Shown: one piece after another, positions 1-9,312 of the stretch
Layout of the letters: each line of letters opens with the position of its first letter
Numbering within the stretch: the first letter of the stretch is position 1
Assembly (NCBI RefSeq): GCF_040500475.1
Contig: NZ_CP159358.1
Span: 3,161,052-3,225,051, forward strand
Reading direction: 5' to 3'
Source of the DNA: Bacillus sp. Bos-x628
GTDB lineage: Bacteria; Bacillota; Bacilli; Bacillales; Bacillaceae
Length of the DNA: 64,000 nucleotides
Program-made: the position numbers and the translations under genes
The notes under the pieces: generated by a model
Told to the model about the DNA's origin: nothing
The model's database searches: none
The model's input: the letters and a program-made list of their open reading frames with translations, nothing else

Positions 1-347
1 ACGGAGACTACATTTCTGATGCCCTTGCAGCACAAGTTGGAGGAATTGGTATCGCACCAGGTGCGAACATCAATTACGAAACTGGACATGCTATTTTTGA
101 AGCGACTCATGGAACAGCGCCGAAATATGCTGGTCTTGATAAAGTCAACCCATCTTCTGTGCTTCTATCAGGTGTGCTATTACTAGAACACCTTGGCTGG
201 CAGGAAGCGGCTGATCTAGTGATTCAATCTGTTGAAAAAACCATTGCATCAAAAGTCGTCACTTACGATTTTGCTAGATTAATGGATGGCGCTAAAGAAG
301 TGAAGTGTTCTGAGTTTGCTGACGAGCTCATCAAAAACTTGTCTTGA
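1..347 (+). CDS. icd: Isocitrate dehydrogenase (NADP), C-terminal 114 residues
   Basis: Only the 3' end lies in the window; the reading frame is open from base 3 and ends in TGA at 345-347. It encodes the last ~114 residues of the TCA-cycle enzyme that oxidatively decarboxylates isocitrate to 2-oxoglutarate (the full protein is about 420 residues in Bacillus). The diagnostic stretch is G-A-N-I-N-Y-E followed by [12 protein letters not shown], part of the NADP-binding region of the isocitrate/isopropylmalate dehydrogenase family. mdh starts 34 bases downstream with its own ribosome site, as in the citZ-icd-mdh operon of B. subtilis, so co-transcription is likely. The 5' truncation is only the window edge. 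Confidence 0.95.
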   Translation, partial: GDYISDALAAQVGGIGIAPGANINYETGHAIFEATHGTAPKYAGLDKVNPSSVLLSGVLLLEHLGWQEAADLVIQSVEKTIASKVVTYDFARLMDGAKEVKCSEFADELIKNLS

Positions 348-381
348 TTCTTAAACTTTAAAGTTAAAGGGGAAAAAGGAA

Positions 382-1320
382 ATGGCAAACAAGCGTAAAA
401 AAGTATCTGTCATCGGAGCAGGTTTTACTGGAGCAACAACAGCATTTCTAACAGCTCAAAAAGAATTAGCGGATGTGGTTTTAGTGGACATCCCGCAACT
501 TGAGAACCCAACAAAAGGGAAAGCACTTGACATGCTTGAAGCAAGCCCTGTTCAAGGATTCGATGCGAACATTACAGGAACTTCTAACTATGAAGATACA
601 GCCGGTTCTGATGTAGTAGTGATTACGGCAGGAATTGCTAGAAAGCCGGGCATGAGCCGTGACGACCTCGTGTCAACAAATGAAAAAATCATGCGAAGTG
701 TGACACGCGAAATCGTTAAATATTCTCCAGAAGCGATCATCGTTGTATTAACAAACCCTGTTGATGCAATGACATATGCCGTTTATAAAGAATCAGGATT
801 ACCAAAAGAAAGAGTCATCGGGCAATCTGGTATTCTCGATACAGCGCGTTTCCGAACGTTCGTTGCACAAGAATTAAATTTATCTGTCAAAGACGTGACT
901 GGATTTGTTCTCGGTGGACATGGCGACGACATGGTTCCGCTTGTTCGTTACTCTTATGCAGGCGGTATCCCAATTGAAACATTGATTCCAAAAGATAGAA
1001 TCGATGCAATTGTTGAAAGAACAAGAAAAGGCGGCGGCGAGATTGTGAACCTATTAGGTAATGGTAGTGCCTATTATGCACCTGCTGCTTCACTTGTTGA
1101 AATGGTTGAGGCGATTTTGAAAGATCAGCGTCGCGTCATTCCAACGATTGCTTACCTAGAAGGTGAATACGGTTATGAAGGTATTTACCTTGGTGTGCCA
1201 ACAATCGTAGGTGGTAACGGTCTTGAGCAAATCATTGAGCTTGAGTTAACAGAAGAAGAGAAAAGTCAGCTTGACCGCTCTGTTGAATCTGTTAAGAACG
1301 TGATGAAAGTATTATCTTAA
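382..1320 (+). CDS. mdh: Malate dehydrogenase
   Basis: 312-residue NAD-dependent malate dehydrogenase of the LDH-like class, interconverting malate and oxaloacetate in the TCA cycle. The N-terminus carries the Rossmann glycine motif ([11 protein letters not shown], residues ~10-20), and the catalytic His-containing G-G-H-G-D-D-M-V-P motif lies near residue 180. An Arg-rich substrate loop (A-R-K-P-G-M-S-R) sits near residue 85-93. Length equals the family norm. The start is preceded by a GGGGAAAAAGG-like ribosome site. It is the last gene of the citZ-icd-mdh arrangement; a strong terminator follows and separates it from phoP. Confidence 0.97.
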   Translation: MANKRKKVSVIGAGFTGATTAFLTAQKELADVVLVDIPQLENPTKGKALDMLEASPVQGFDANITGTSNYEDTAGSDVVVITAGIARKPGMSRDDLVSTNEKIMRSVTREIVKYSPEAIIVVLTNPVDAMTYAVYKESGLPKERVIGQSGILDTARFRTFVAQELNLSVKDVTGFVLGGHGDDMVPLVRYSYAGGIPIETLIPKDRIDAIVERTRKGGGEIVNLLGNGSAYYAPAASLVEMVEAILKDQRRVIPTIAYLEGEYGYEGIYLGVPTIVGGNGLEQIIELELTEEEKSQLDRSVESVKNVMKVLS

Positions 1321-1331
1321 TATGAACAAAA

Positions 1332-1366
1332 AAGAAGGCTTCTCTAAGAGAGGCTTTCTTTTTGTG
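1332..1366 (+). terminator. Rho-independent terminator of the icd-mdh operon
   Basis: An AAGAAGGC...GCTTTCTT inverted repeat (about 12-14 pairs including two G-U) is followed by a T run, 12 bases after the mdh stop codon. Confidence 0.85.
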
Positions 1367-1403
1367 TTCAAAACGAATCTTGTTGAAATTTTAAATTGTC
1401 CTC

Positions 1404-1424
1404 TTGTTAAGCTTTCGTTAAAAT
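1404..1424 (+). promoter_or_regulatory. Candidate PhoP box in the phoPR promoter region
   Basis: Two TTAA-containing repeats (at 1407-1410 and 1418-1421) are spaced exactly 11 bases apart, as in PhoP direct repeats (consensus TT(A/T/C)ACA, 4-6 base spacing), followed by an AT-rich TAAAAT-like -10. PhoP autoregulates phoPR in B. subtilis, which is why the match is plausible. The repeats match only part of the consensus, so this remains a weak call. Confidence 0.3.
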
Positions 1425-1504
1425 AAAATAGAAAGCATGACTTCTCGCTTTTCACATAACATAAAAATACGGATGCAGGGGAAATCACTAATTGGAGGCA
1501 CAAC

Positions 1505-2233
1505 ATGAATAAAAAAATATTAGTTGTGGATGATGAAGAATCGATTGTAACACTTCTAAGCTATAACCTTGAAAGGGCTGGTTATGATGTCGTAACGGCA
1601 AGAGACGGGGAAGAAGCGCTTGAAAAAGCAGTAAGTGAGCAACCTGATCTTATTGTGTTAGACTTAATGCTTCCAAAAATGGACGGCATTGAAGTCTGCA
1701 AACAACTTAGAATTCAAAAAATGATGTTCCCTATTTTAATGCTGACAGCAAAGGACGATGAATTTGATAAGGTGCTTGGTCTTGAACTTGGAGCCGATGA
1801 TTATATGACAAAGCCTTTCAGTCCTAGAGAAGTTGGTGCGCGCGTAAAAGCCATTTTACGAAGAGCACAGCAATCGCAGCCTGCCCCGTCGCATGAGGAA
1901 AAGGAAGAGATCCTAGCAGACCAAATCAAAATCGGTGAGTTGCGAATCTTACCCGAACACTATGAAGTATATTTCCAAGAAGAACGTCTAGAGCTAACGC
2001 CAAAAGAATTTGAGTTGCTGCTCTATTTGGCTAAACACAAAGGACGTGTACTGACACGTGACCTTCTGTTAAGTGCTGTTTGGAATTATGATTTTGCCGG
2101 TGATACACGTATTGTCGATGTACATATCAGCCATTTGCGTGACAAAATTGAAAAGAATACGAAAAAACCAACATACATTAAAACGATTCGCGGCTTAGGG
2201 TACAAATTGGAGGAGCCAAAGCCAAATGAATAA
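1505..2233 (+). CDS. phoP: Phosphate-starvation response regulator PhoP
   Basis: 242-residue OmpR-family response regulator. The receiver domain (1-118) has the acidic pair D9-D10, the phosphoacceptor D53 in L-D-L-M-L-P, Thr near 81 and the K-P-F switch lysine near 104. The C-terminal winged helix (about 140-235) contains the typical R-I-V-D-V-H-I-S-H-L-R-D-K recognition helix region. It controls phosphate-starvation genes as partner of PhoR. The ribosome site ATTGGAGG lies 9 bases upstream of the ATG. The 3' end overlaps phoR by 8 bases, showing translational coupling. phoP directly after mdh is the usual Bacillus position. Confidence 0.97.
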   Translation: MNKKILVVDDEESIVTLLSYNLERAGYDVVTARDGEEALEKAVSEQPDLIVLDLMLPKMDGIEVCKQLRIQKMMFPILMLTAKDDEFDKVLGLELGADDYMTKPFSPREVGARVKAILRRAQQSQPAPSHEEKEEILADQIKIGELRILPEHYEVYFQEERLELTPKEFELLLYLAKHKGRVLTRDLLLSAVWNYDFAGDTRIVDVHISHLRDKIEKNTKKPTYIKTIRGLGYKLEEPKPNE

Positions 2234-3968
2234 AATTAGAACCCGGCTTTTTTCTGGGCTCATCTTTCTCCTGTTTATTGTCTTTTTAGGACTCGGACTC
2301 TTTTTGGATCACATGTTTCATGTCTTCTATGAAACAAAATTAACAGAACGAATGGAAAAAGAATCGAACTTTCTCCTTTCTTCAATAAATGGTGATGATC
2401 TGAACGCAAAGCAAAACGAGGACATCCTCAAAAAAGCAAAAGAGCATTTCAATATGAATGCTTCTATTGTGGATACTGAGGGGAACATCATACATACAAC
2501 GGGTCAAGTAGAACAAAAAGCCATCATTCAAAGAGTGCTGCAAAATGAACGTCTCCAATCAAAAGGAACAGTCATTGATGATGAGCGTGATGCTTTATTT
2601 CATTATGCTGTCCCCATCATGAAACAGAACGAACCGGCGGGATATCTTTTTCTACATGCTACATTCCAGCCTTTAAATGAAATTGACAGCCAGCTTTGGC
2701 TTGCACTTGCATTTTGTCTTGGGACTGCTGTGATCATTATTGTCTTCTTTGGCTACCGAATGTCGATGAAATATGTGAAGCCGATTGATTATGCCACAAA
2801 GGTAGCAAAGCAGCTTGAACGAGGTAATTATGATACGAACAATTATGAAGAGCTGATCATTGAAACAAGTGAGCTCAATACGTCTATGAAGCGTCTTGCA
2901 GAAAGTCTTCAAGAAATGACGAGTACTGGAGAAATGCAGAGAGATCGTCTTCAAACGGTTATTGAAAACATTGGAGCGGGCATTATTTTGATTGATAAGA
3001 TGGGATATATCAACCTTGTCAATCGAACATTCCGCAAACAATTTAAAGTACAAAAGCACATTTACATGCACAAGCTGTATCATGAAGCATTTACTCATGA
3101 AGAAATTATCGAATTAATTGACGAAATTTTCATGACGGAAACCAAAGTTCGGAAGTTTTTGCGACTTGCAATTGATATTGAACGTCGCTACTTCCAGGTC
3201 GACGGCGTCCCGATTTTAAGTACTGATGATGAATGGAAAGGAATTGTCCTTGTTTTTCATGATGTCACGGAAACAAAGCAATTAGAACAGATGAGGAAAG
3301 ACTTTGTTGCCAACGTGTCTCATGAATTAAAAACACCCATTACATCGATTAAAGGATTTACTGAAACGCTACTTGATGGAGCAATTGATGACAAAGAAGC
3401 ACTTACGGAATTTCTCTCAATTATACTAAAAGAGAGTGTCCGCTTAGAAACACTCATTCAAGATTTACTAGATCTCTCTAAAATAGAACAGCAGCATTTT
3501 AAGCTAAATATACAAGAAGCAAATGCGACAGAAATCATACACGAGATCAAAACCTTGCTTCAGCATAAAGCCGCAGAAAAAGGGATTCAATTACATGTGC
3601 GTGTTCCGAAAGAACCCGTCTATGTCATGGCAGATCCACTGAGACTAAAGCAAATATTCTTAAATCTTGTCAACAACGCACTCACCTATACACCAGAGGG
3701 TGGAAGTGTCACGATCACTGCGAGACCACGGAAGGATGGCTATGAATTTGATGTGGAAGATACAGGAATTGGGATGAAAAAAAGCGAGATTCCAAGAATT
3801 TTTGAGAGATTTTATCGAATTGATAAAGATAGAAGTAGAAATTCAGGCGGCACAGGGCTCGGGCTTGCCATTGTGAAACACCTTGTAGATGCACATGAAG
3901 GGACGATCTCTGTCCGCAGTAAACAAGGCAAAGGAACGACTTTTACAGTGAGCTTGAAATCGAAATAG
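2226..3968 (+). CDS. phoR: Sensor histidine kinase PhoR
   Basis: 580-residue membrane sensor kinase paired with PhoP. Transmembrane segments near residues 9-30 and 156-178 flank an extracytoplasmic sensor domain. A HAMP linker (~180-235), a PAS domain (~240-345), a HisKA domain with the phosphoacceptor His366 in V-S-H-E-L-K-T-P, and an HATPase domain with N, G1 (D-T-G-I-G-M), F and G2 (G-G-T-G-L-G-L) boxes follow in order. It is the expected length for Bacillus PhoR and overlaps the 3' end of phoP. No defect is visible. Confidence 0.97.
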   Translation: MNKIRTRLFSGLIFLLFIVFLGLGLFLDHMFHVFYETKLTERMEKESNFLLSSINGDDLNAKQNEDILKKAKEHFNMNASIVDTEGNIIHTTGQVEQKAIIQRVLQNERLQSKGTVIDDERDALFHYAVPIMKQNEPAGYLFLHATFQPLNEIDSQLWLALAFCLGTAVIIIVFFGYRMSMKYVKPIDYATKVAKQLERGNYDTNNYEELIIETSELNTSMKRLAESLQEMTSTGEMQRDRLQTVIENIGAGIILIDKMGYINLVNRTFRKQFKVQKHIYMHKLYHEAFTHEEIIELIDEIFMTETKVRKFLRLAIDIERRYFQVDGVPILSTDDEWKGIVLVFHDVTETKQLEQMRKDFVANVSHELKTPITSIKGFTETLLDGAIDDKEALTEFLSIILKESVRLETLIQDLLDLSKIEQQHFKLNIQEANATEIIHEIKTLLQHKAAEKGIQLHVRVPKEPVYVMADPLRLKQIFLNLVNNALTYTPEGGSVTITARPRKDGYEFDVEDTGIGMKKSEIPRIFERFYRIDKDRSRNSGGTGLGLAIVKHLVDAHEGTISVRSKQGKGTTFTVSLKSK

Positions 3969-4082
3969 AAAAAGGAAAGAGATGTGAAAATTTACATCAA
4001 CTTTACAATGAGTTCACGTTTTGTTAAACAATCATTGATAGGATGAATAGGAACCCCTTCATCCAAGGAGCCAATTTTGGAA

Positions 4083-4118
4083 GGACGAAAACACGTTTGT
4101 TTTCGTCCCTTTTTTATG
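4083..4118 (+). terminator. Terminator after phoR
   Basis: GGACGAAAAC...GTTTTCGTCC forms a near-perfect 10-pair stem followed by six T residues. It separates phoPR from polA; a smaller hairpin (GGATGAA/TTCATCC) lies just upstream at about 4041-4065. Confidence 0.85.
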
Positions 4119-4219
4119 CAGGTTCGTCTATTTTCTTTTCAAAATGAACTTTGATAAAATAAAGATACGACTTGATAAAGAGACGGCTGATAGGGCTCAG
4201 CCGATGGAGGATTAGAATA

Positions 4220-6859
4220 ATGACAGACAAAAAGAAATTAGTACTTGTTGATGGAAACAGTCTCGCCTATCGAGCATTTTTCGCATTGCCGCTATTATCA
4301 AATGATAAAGGCGTTCATACAAATGCTATTTATGGCTTTGCAATGATCTTAATGAAGATGCTAGAGGACGAGAAACCGACACATATGCTGGTCGCATTTG
4401 ATGCGGGTAAAACAACATTCCGTCACGAGACGTTCAAAGAATATAAAGGTGGAAGACAAAAAACGCCGCCAGAGCTATCTGAACAAATGCCGTTTATCCG
4501 TGAACTTTTAGATGCTTACAACGTCAAAAGGTACGAGCTTCCTCAATATGAGGCGGATGATATCATCGGGACATTAGCTGTTGAAGCAGAAAAAGATGGC
4601 TTTGAGGTCAAAATCTTTTCAGGAGATAAAGACTTAACACAGCTTGCAACAGACCATACAACGGTGGCCATTACGAAAAAAGGAATTACAGAAGTAGAAT
4701 ATTACACCCCCTCACATATTGAAGAGAAGTACGGACTACGCCCAGAGCAAATCATAGATATGAAAGGGTTAATGGGTGATTCCTCAGATAATATTCCGGG
4801 TGTCCCTGGTGTCGGAGAAAAAACGGCAATTAAACTGTTAAAGCAGTTTGAATCGGTTGAAAACCTGCTTGAACATCTCGACGAAGTCAGCGGCAAAAAG
4901 TTAAAGGAAAAGCTTGAGGAACATAAAGAACAAGCCTTGATGAGTAAAAAGCTTGCCGCCATTCAAATTGAAGCACCTATTGATGTGTCAAGCAAAGATC
5001 TTGCTTATGAAGGTCCTCACATAGATCAGGTCATCTCACTTTATAAAGAACTAGGCTTTCAAACATTGCTAGAACGTTTAGGAGAAGCACCAGAAGCAGT
5101 TGAGCAAGTCGATCTGTCAGCTTTAGAAGTTATCAAAAGCACTGATGCAACGGATGAAATGCTGACAGATCACGCATCGCTCGTGGTAGAACAGCTTGGA
5201 GATAATTATCATGAAGCGGATTTGATCGGTTTTGCTATTCACAATGAAAATGGTGCCTTTTTTATGACAAAAGAAGATGCTTTAAGATCAGAAGCTTTCA
5301 AACAATGGGCACAAGATGACACGAAGAAGAAATGGGTGTTTGACTCAAAAAGAGCCGTCGTAGCACTGAGGTGGCATGATGTGGATTTAAGAGGTGTCGA
5401 TTACGATGTATTGTTAGCTTCTTATGTGGTCAATCCTCAGAAATCCTATGAAGACGTCGCAAGTGTTGCGAAGGATTATGGGTTGAATATTTCCTTTTCA
5501 GATGAAAAAGTGTACGGAAAAGGAGCAAAGCAGGCGATACCAAATGAAGACGAGCTAAAAGACCATCTTGGACGTAAGGCAGCGGCTATCTCTGCCTTGC
5601 ATGACCTGACGCTAGAAGCATTAGAAAAAAACGATCAGCATGAATTGTATGAGGATTTGGAGCTTCCGCTTGCGCTGATATTAGGTGAAATGGAATCTCT
5701 TGGCGTCAAGGTTGATATTGATCGTCTACAGAAGATGGGAGAAGAGTTAACGAGGAAGCTAAAGGAATATGAAGAAACGATTCACCGTTTAGCAGGGGAA
5801 ACGTTTAATATCAATTCTCCTAAGCAGCTTGGCGTGATTCTTTTTGAAAAGTTGGGTCTGCCCATTATTAAGAAAACAAAAACAGGCTACTCTACGTCTG
5901 CAGATGTACTAGAAAAACTTGAAGACAAGCATGAAATTATTCGCTCTATTCTGCATTACCGTCAAATCGGAAAGCTGCAATCTACCTATGTCGAAGGTTT
6001 GATGAAGGTAACGCGCAAAGACACTCATAAAGTCCATACGAGATTTAATCAGGCGCTCACACAAACAGGACGATTAAGCTCAACAGATCCTAACCTTCAA
6101 AATATTCCAATTCGTTTGGAAGAAGGTAGGAAGATTCGTCAAGCCTTCGTTCCTTCAAAAGAAGGCTGGCTCATGTTTGCAGCCGACTATTCTCAAATCG
6201 AGTTGCGGGTGCTTGCCCATATTTCTCAAGATGAGAACTTGATCGAGGCTTTTACGCAGGATATGGATATCCATACAAAAACAGCAATGGATGTGTTCCA
6301 TGTATCAGAGGATGAAGTGACCTCATCCATGAGAAGGCAGGCAAAAGCCGTCAACTTCGGAATTGTTTATGGGATAAGCGATTACGGACTTTCTCAAAAT
6401 CTAGGAATTACAAGAAAAGAAGCAGCAGCATTTATTGAACGGTATTTAACAAGCTTCAAAGGGGTCAAAACTTATATGGAAGACATCGTGCAGGAAGCCA
6501 AACAAAAAGGCTACGTCACCACGCTGCTTAAGCGTAGACGATATATTCCAGATATCACAAGCCGTAATTTTAATATCAAAAGCTTTGCGGAAAGAACGGC
6601 AATGAATACACCCATTCAGGGCAGTGCGGCAGATATTATTAAAAAAGCGATGATTGATATGGCACGGAAGCTGAAAGAAGAGAATTTGCAGGCGAACCTG
6701 TTATTACAGGTACACGATGAACTTATCTTTGAAGCGCCGAAAGAAGAAGTCGCTATATTAGAAAAAATTGTTCCTGAAGTGATGGAAAATGCACTTCAGC
6801 TCGATGTGCCGCTTAAAGTAGAATTTGCATCAGGCCCATCTTGGTATGACGCAAAATAA
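4220..6859 (+). CDS. polA: DNA polymerase I
   Basis: 879-residue family A DNA polymerase for Okazaki-fragment processing and gap repair. Residues ~1-290 form the 5' nuclease (Y-R-A-F-F-A-L, Q-Y-E-A-D-D-I-I-G, K-G-L-M-G-D-S-S-D-N). The middle domain (~300-470) has the 3'-5' exonuclease fold but lacks the acidic D-x-E metal motif, as in other Bacillus Pol I, so no proofreading is expected. The polymerase domain has A-D-Y-S-Q-I-E-L-R (motif A), the R-R-Q-A-K-A-V-N-F-G O-helix and V-H-D-E-L (motif C). An upstream in-frame ATG at 4172 exists, but 4220 has GATGGAGG at correct spacing and gives the family length. Confidence 0.96.
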   Translation: MTDKKKLVLVDGNSLAYRAFFALPLLSNDKGVHTNAIYGFAMILMKMLEDEKPTHMLVAFDAGKTTFRHETFKEYKGGRQKTPPELSEQMPFIRELLDAYNVKRYELPQYEADDIIGTLAVEAEKDGFEVKIFSGDKDLTQLATDHTTVAITKKGITEVEYYTPSHIEEKYGLRPEQIIDMKGLMGDSSDNIPGVPGVGEKTAIKLLKQFESVENLLEHLDEVSGKKLKEKLEEHKEQALMSKKLAAIQIEAPIDVSSKDLAYEGPHIDQVISLYKELGFQTLLERLGEAPEAVEQVDLSALEVIKSTDATDEMLTDHASLVVEQLGDNYHEADLIGFAIHNENGAFFMTKEDALRSEAFKQWAQDDTKKKWVFDSKRAVVALRWHDVDLRGVDYDVLLASYVVNPQKSYEDVASVAKDYGLNISFSDEKVYGKGAKQAIPNEDELKDHLGRKAAAISALHDLTLEALEKNDQHELYEDLELPLALILGEMESLGVKVDIDRLQKMGEELTRKLKEYEETIHRLAGETFNINSPKQLGVILFEKLGLPIIKKTKTGYSTSADVLEKLEDKHEIIRSILHYRQIGKLQSTYVEGLMKVTRKDTHKVHTRFNQALTQTGRLSSTDPNLQNIPIRLEEGRKIRQAFVPSKEGWLMFAADYSQIELRVLAHISQDENLIEAFTQDMDIHTKTAMDVFHVSEDEVTSSMRRQAKAVNFGIVYGISDYGLSQNLGITRKEAAAFIERYLTSFKGVKTYMEDIVQEAKQKGYVTTLLKRRRYIPDITSRNFNIKSFAERTAMNTPIQGSAADIIKKAMIDMARKLKEENLQANLLLQVHDELIFEAPKEEVAILEKIVPEVMENALQLDVPLKVEFASGPSWYDAK

Positions 6860-6884
6860 ATAGAGAGATAAAGGAGCGAGGAGC

Positions 6885-7718
6885 ATGCCGGAATTACCAG
6901 AAGTCGAAACCGTCCGGCGCACTCTTAAGCGGTTAGTCAAAGGAAAAACGATTGAAAAGGTCGATATCAAATGGCCAAACATCATCAAACGTCCTGGGGA
7001 ACCGGAGGAGTTCGCAAGAATGATGGTGGGAGAAACCATACAGAACATTAAAAGAAGAGGAAAGTTCCTACTCTTTCATCTAGATCACTATGTCATGGTC
7101 TCTCATTTAAGAATGGAAGGGAAATATCGTGTACATGAGGCAAAAGAGCCTTATGATAAACACGTTCACGTCGTCTTTACGTTTACAGATGGTACCGAGC
7201 TTCGGTACCATGATGTACGTAAATTTGGCACGATGCATCTGTTTCAACCTGGTGAAGAAGAAAAAGAGTTGCCACTATCTCAGCTTGGGTACGAGCCTTT
7301 TACAGAACATTTCACACCGGAGTATTTATGGGAGCAATTGAACAAGACATCACGTGTCATCAAAACAGCTCTGCTTGATCAAAAGATTGTTGTAGGGCTT
7401 GGAAATATTTATGTCGATGAAGTCCTCTTTAAGTCAGGTATTCATCCCGAAACTAAGGCACATCAGCTAAGCCTTGATGCTTGCAAGGTGCTCCACAAAC
7501 ATATCATAGACACACTTCAAGTGGCTGTTGATGCGGGAGGAAGCACCATTCGCTCATATCTCAATTCACAAGGGGATATTGGCACATTCCAGTTGCAGCT
7601 TCTTGTGTATGATCGGCGGGGAGAGCCTTGCCAAACATGTGGGAGTATTATTGAGAAAACGGTTGTTGGAGGGCGCGGCACACATTTTTGTGTGACTTGT
7701 CAAAAACGACCACAATAA
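6885..7718 (+). CDS. mutM: Formamidopyrimidine-DNA glycosylase
   Basis: 277-residue Fpg/MutM base-excision enzyme that removes 8-oxoguanine and nicks the abasic site. After Met removal the catalytic Pro is first in P-E-L-P-E-V-E-T, with the general acid Glu next to it. The helix-two-turn-helix (V-V-G-L-G-N-I-Y-V-D-E, ~165-178) and C-terminal zinc finger (C-Q-T-C ... C-V-T-C, residues ~247-271) are intact. The lysine of K-R-R-G-K-F-L fits the conserved catalytic-site Lys. The ribosome site AAGGAGCGAGG precedes the ATG; the gene follows polA by 25 bases, so polA-mutM are probably co-transcribed. Confidence 0.97.
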   Translation: MPELPEVETVRRTLKRLVKGKTIEKVDIKWPNIIKRPGEPEEFARMMVGETIQNIKRRGKFLLFHLDHYVMVSHLRMEGKYRVHEAKEPYDKHVHVVFTFTDGTELRYHDVRKFGTMHLFQPGEEEKELPLSQLGYEPFTEHFTPEYLWEQLNKTSRVIKTALLDQKIVVGLGNIYVDEVLFKSGIHPETKAHQLSLDACKVLHKHIIDTLQVAVDAGGSTIRSYLNSQGDIGTFQLQLLVYDRRGEPCQTCGSIIEKTVVGGRGTHFCVTCQKRPQ

Positions 7719-7889
7719 GGTTCGTCATCAGCATGCTTCCTTTTTGCTGTGCATACGATAAAAAACATTCATTTTTCAGCAAGGTGTAGACTGACACAAA
7801 GCCCACCTGCTCTTCATATAGTGAAGAAGAGTCTCGAAGCCTGGAGGCTCTTGATCATCGTTGCATGAACAGAAAGGAAGAGTTCTAGT

Positions 7890-8522
7890 ATGATTTCGAT
7901 TTCGCTCCTGTTTTTAGCTATGGCAGTCAGCATCGACAGCTTTTCAGTGGGCTTTACGTATGGTCTTCGGAAAATGAGGATTCCATTTAAAGCCATTGTC
8001 ATCATTGCTTGCTGTTCAGGGATTGTGCTACTTGTCTCCATGCTGATTGGCAGCCTATTCACCGCATTCCTCCCTGTCTCAGTTACAGATAAGCTTGGTG
8101 GAGGGATTTTAATCATCATCGGACTTTGGGTTTTGTACCAATTTTTCAAACCTGCGAAAGAGCGCGATTTGCTCCTTCATGAGAAGACCTTACTGAATGT
8201 AGAGGTGCAGTCACTCGGACTTGTCATTCAAATTTTGCGAAAGCCGACAAGCGCAGACATTGACCGTTCTGGTACTATTAATGGAATGGAAGCGATTCTG
8301 CTAGGGATTGCTTTATCGATTGATGCTTTTGGAGCAGGGATTGGTGCAGCAATTCTAGGTTTTTCTCCAATTGTCATGAGTATCACTGTTGCGGTGATGA
8401 GCTCACTTTTCGTTTGTATCGGGCTTCGTGCCGGACATTTTCTGTCAAACTGGCGCTGGATGGATAAACTTGCATGCTTACCGGGTTTTTTACTCATTTT
8501 AATTGGTGTGTGGAAGCTATAA
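7890..8522 (+). CDS. ytaF: MntP-like membrane protein, sporulation protein YtaF
   Basis: 210-residue integral membrane protein with about six transmembrane segments in two homologous halves. Each half carries an A-x-S-I-D-S/A-F motif (near residue 10 and residue 138), the signature of the MntP/YtaF family. The MntP relatives export manganese; YtaF itself is known mostly as a sporulation-associated membrane protein and its substrate is unknown to me. The mutM-ytaF-coaE order matches B. subtilis. The ATG follows AGGAAGAG; it ends 13 bases before the coaE start, so the two are probably coupled. Confidence 0.9.
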   Translation: MISISLLFLAMAVSIDSFSVGFTYGLRKMRIPFKAIVIIACCSGIVLLVSMLIGSLFTAFLPVSVTDKLGGGILIIIGLWVLYQFFKPAKERDLLLHEKTLLNVEVQSLGLVIQILRKPTSADIDRSGTINGMEAILLGIALSIDAFGAGIGAAILGFSPIVMSITVAVMSSLFVCIGLRAGHFLSNWRWMDKLACLPGFLLILIGVWKL

Positions 8523-8535
8523 AGGGGGAAACAGA

Positions 8536-9141
8536 TTGACGCTCGTGATTGGATTAACAGGCGGGATCGCTAGTGGAAAAAGCACGGTCTCGCACATGAT
8601 AAAAGAGCAGGGCATTCGGCTCGTGGATGCAGATGAGATTGCAAAAGAAGCTGTTTCTAAAGGGAAACCAGCTCTTCATCAAATCGTTCAAACCTTTGGT
8701 GAGGATGTCTTGCTTTCAAATGGTGAGCTAAACAGGCAGCAACTAGGGTCTATCATCTTTTCTGATGAAAAAAAGAGAAAGCAGTTAAATGCGATTGTTC
8801 ATCCTGAGGTCAGAAAAGAAATGCTTAAGCAGCGGGATGAAGCGGTGAAGCAAAATGAAACATTCGTTGTACTGGATATCCCTCTTTTGTTTGAAAGTGA
8901 GCTGGAGGGTCTTGTCGACCGTATCATTGTCGTGTACACAACGCCTGAACTTCAGCTATCTCGTCTGATGAATCGGAATGGACTTCATGAGGAAGAGGCT
9001 CTAAAACGCATACATGCCCAGATGCCTCTTGAGGAAAAATGTAAAAAAGCAGACCGTGTCATAGAAAACACAAAAGACTTGGCTTATACAAGGAAACAAT
9101 TACAGAACATATTAAACGAATGGGAACATACAGATAGGTAA
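8536..9141 (+). CDS. coaE: Dephospho-CoA kinase
   Basis: 201-residue P-loop kinase performing the last step of coenzyme A synthesis (ATP-dependent phosphorylation of dephospho-CoA). The Walker A motif [11 protein letters not shown] is at residues ~7-17; D-A-D-E-I-A and D-I-P-L-L-F-E are the substrate-binding motifs. A GTG at 8503 would add 11 residues inside ytaF, but TTG 8536 is preceded by AAAGGGGGAAAC at good spacing and gives the [10 protein letters not shown] start of B. subtilis CoaE; I choose TTG. A terminator follows at once. Confidence 0.94.
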   Translation: MTLVIGLTGGIASGKSTVSHMIKEQGIRLVDADEIAKEAVSKGKPALHQIVQTFGEDVLLSNGELNRQQLGSIIFSDEKKRKQLNAIVHPEVRKEMLKQRDEAVKQNETFVVLDIPLLFESELEGLVDRIIVVYTTPELQLSRLMNRNGLHEEEALKRIHAQMPLEEKCKKADRVIENTKDLAYTRKQLQNILNEWEHTDR

Positions 9142-9173
9142 GAGTACATACACGTACTCTTCTTTTTTTATGC
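9141..9173 (+). terminator. Terminator after coaE
   Basis: AAGAGTAC...GTACTCTT inverted repeat followed by seven T residues, beginning at the coaE stop codon. Confidence 0.85.
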
Positions 9174-9248
9174 TTTTTTTCTATTTTCCTTGAAATGATC
9201 AGCCCTTTTTAGAAAATATACGTTTACATACTGGCAATTGCATTCTAA

Positions 9249-9259
9249 TGTGATATACT
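9249..9259 (+). promoter_or_regulatory. CcpN operator, site 1 (gapB)
   Basis: TGTGATATACT matches every position of the CcpN consensus TRTGHYATAYW as I remember it. It lies 54 bases upstream of gapB, in the promoter region. CcpN represses gapB under glycolytic conditions in B. subtilis. Confidence 0.75.
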
Positions 9260-9280
9260 AATTTCATAAATAATTTATTG

Positions 9281-9291
9281 AGTATAACACA
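9281..9291 (-). promoter_or_regulatory. CcpN operator, site 2 (gapB)
   Basis: The reverse strand reads TGTGTTATACT, again a full match to TRTGHYATAYW, in the opposite orientation 21 bases after site 1 and 22 bases before the gapB ATG. Two sites fit the two-operator organisation described for gapB. Confidence 0.7.
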
Positions 9292-9312
9292 TAATAGAGG
9301 AGTGACCTGTTC

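Noticed and set aside
4172..4219. Longer polA N-terminus (16 extra residues)
   Set aside because: The start lacks a ribosome site, the extra residues are unlike Pol I, and ATG 4220 has GGAGG at correct spacing.
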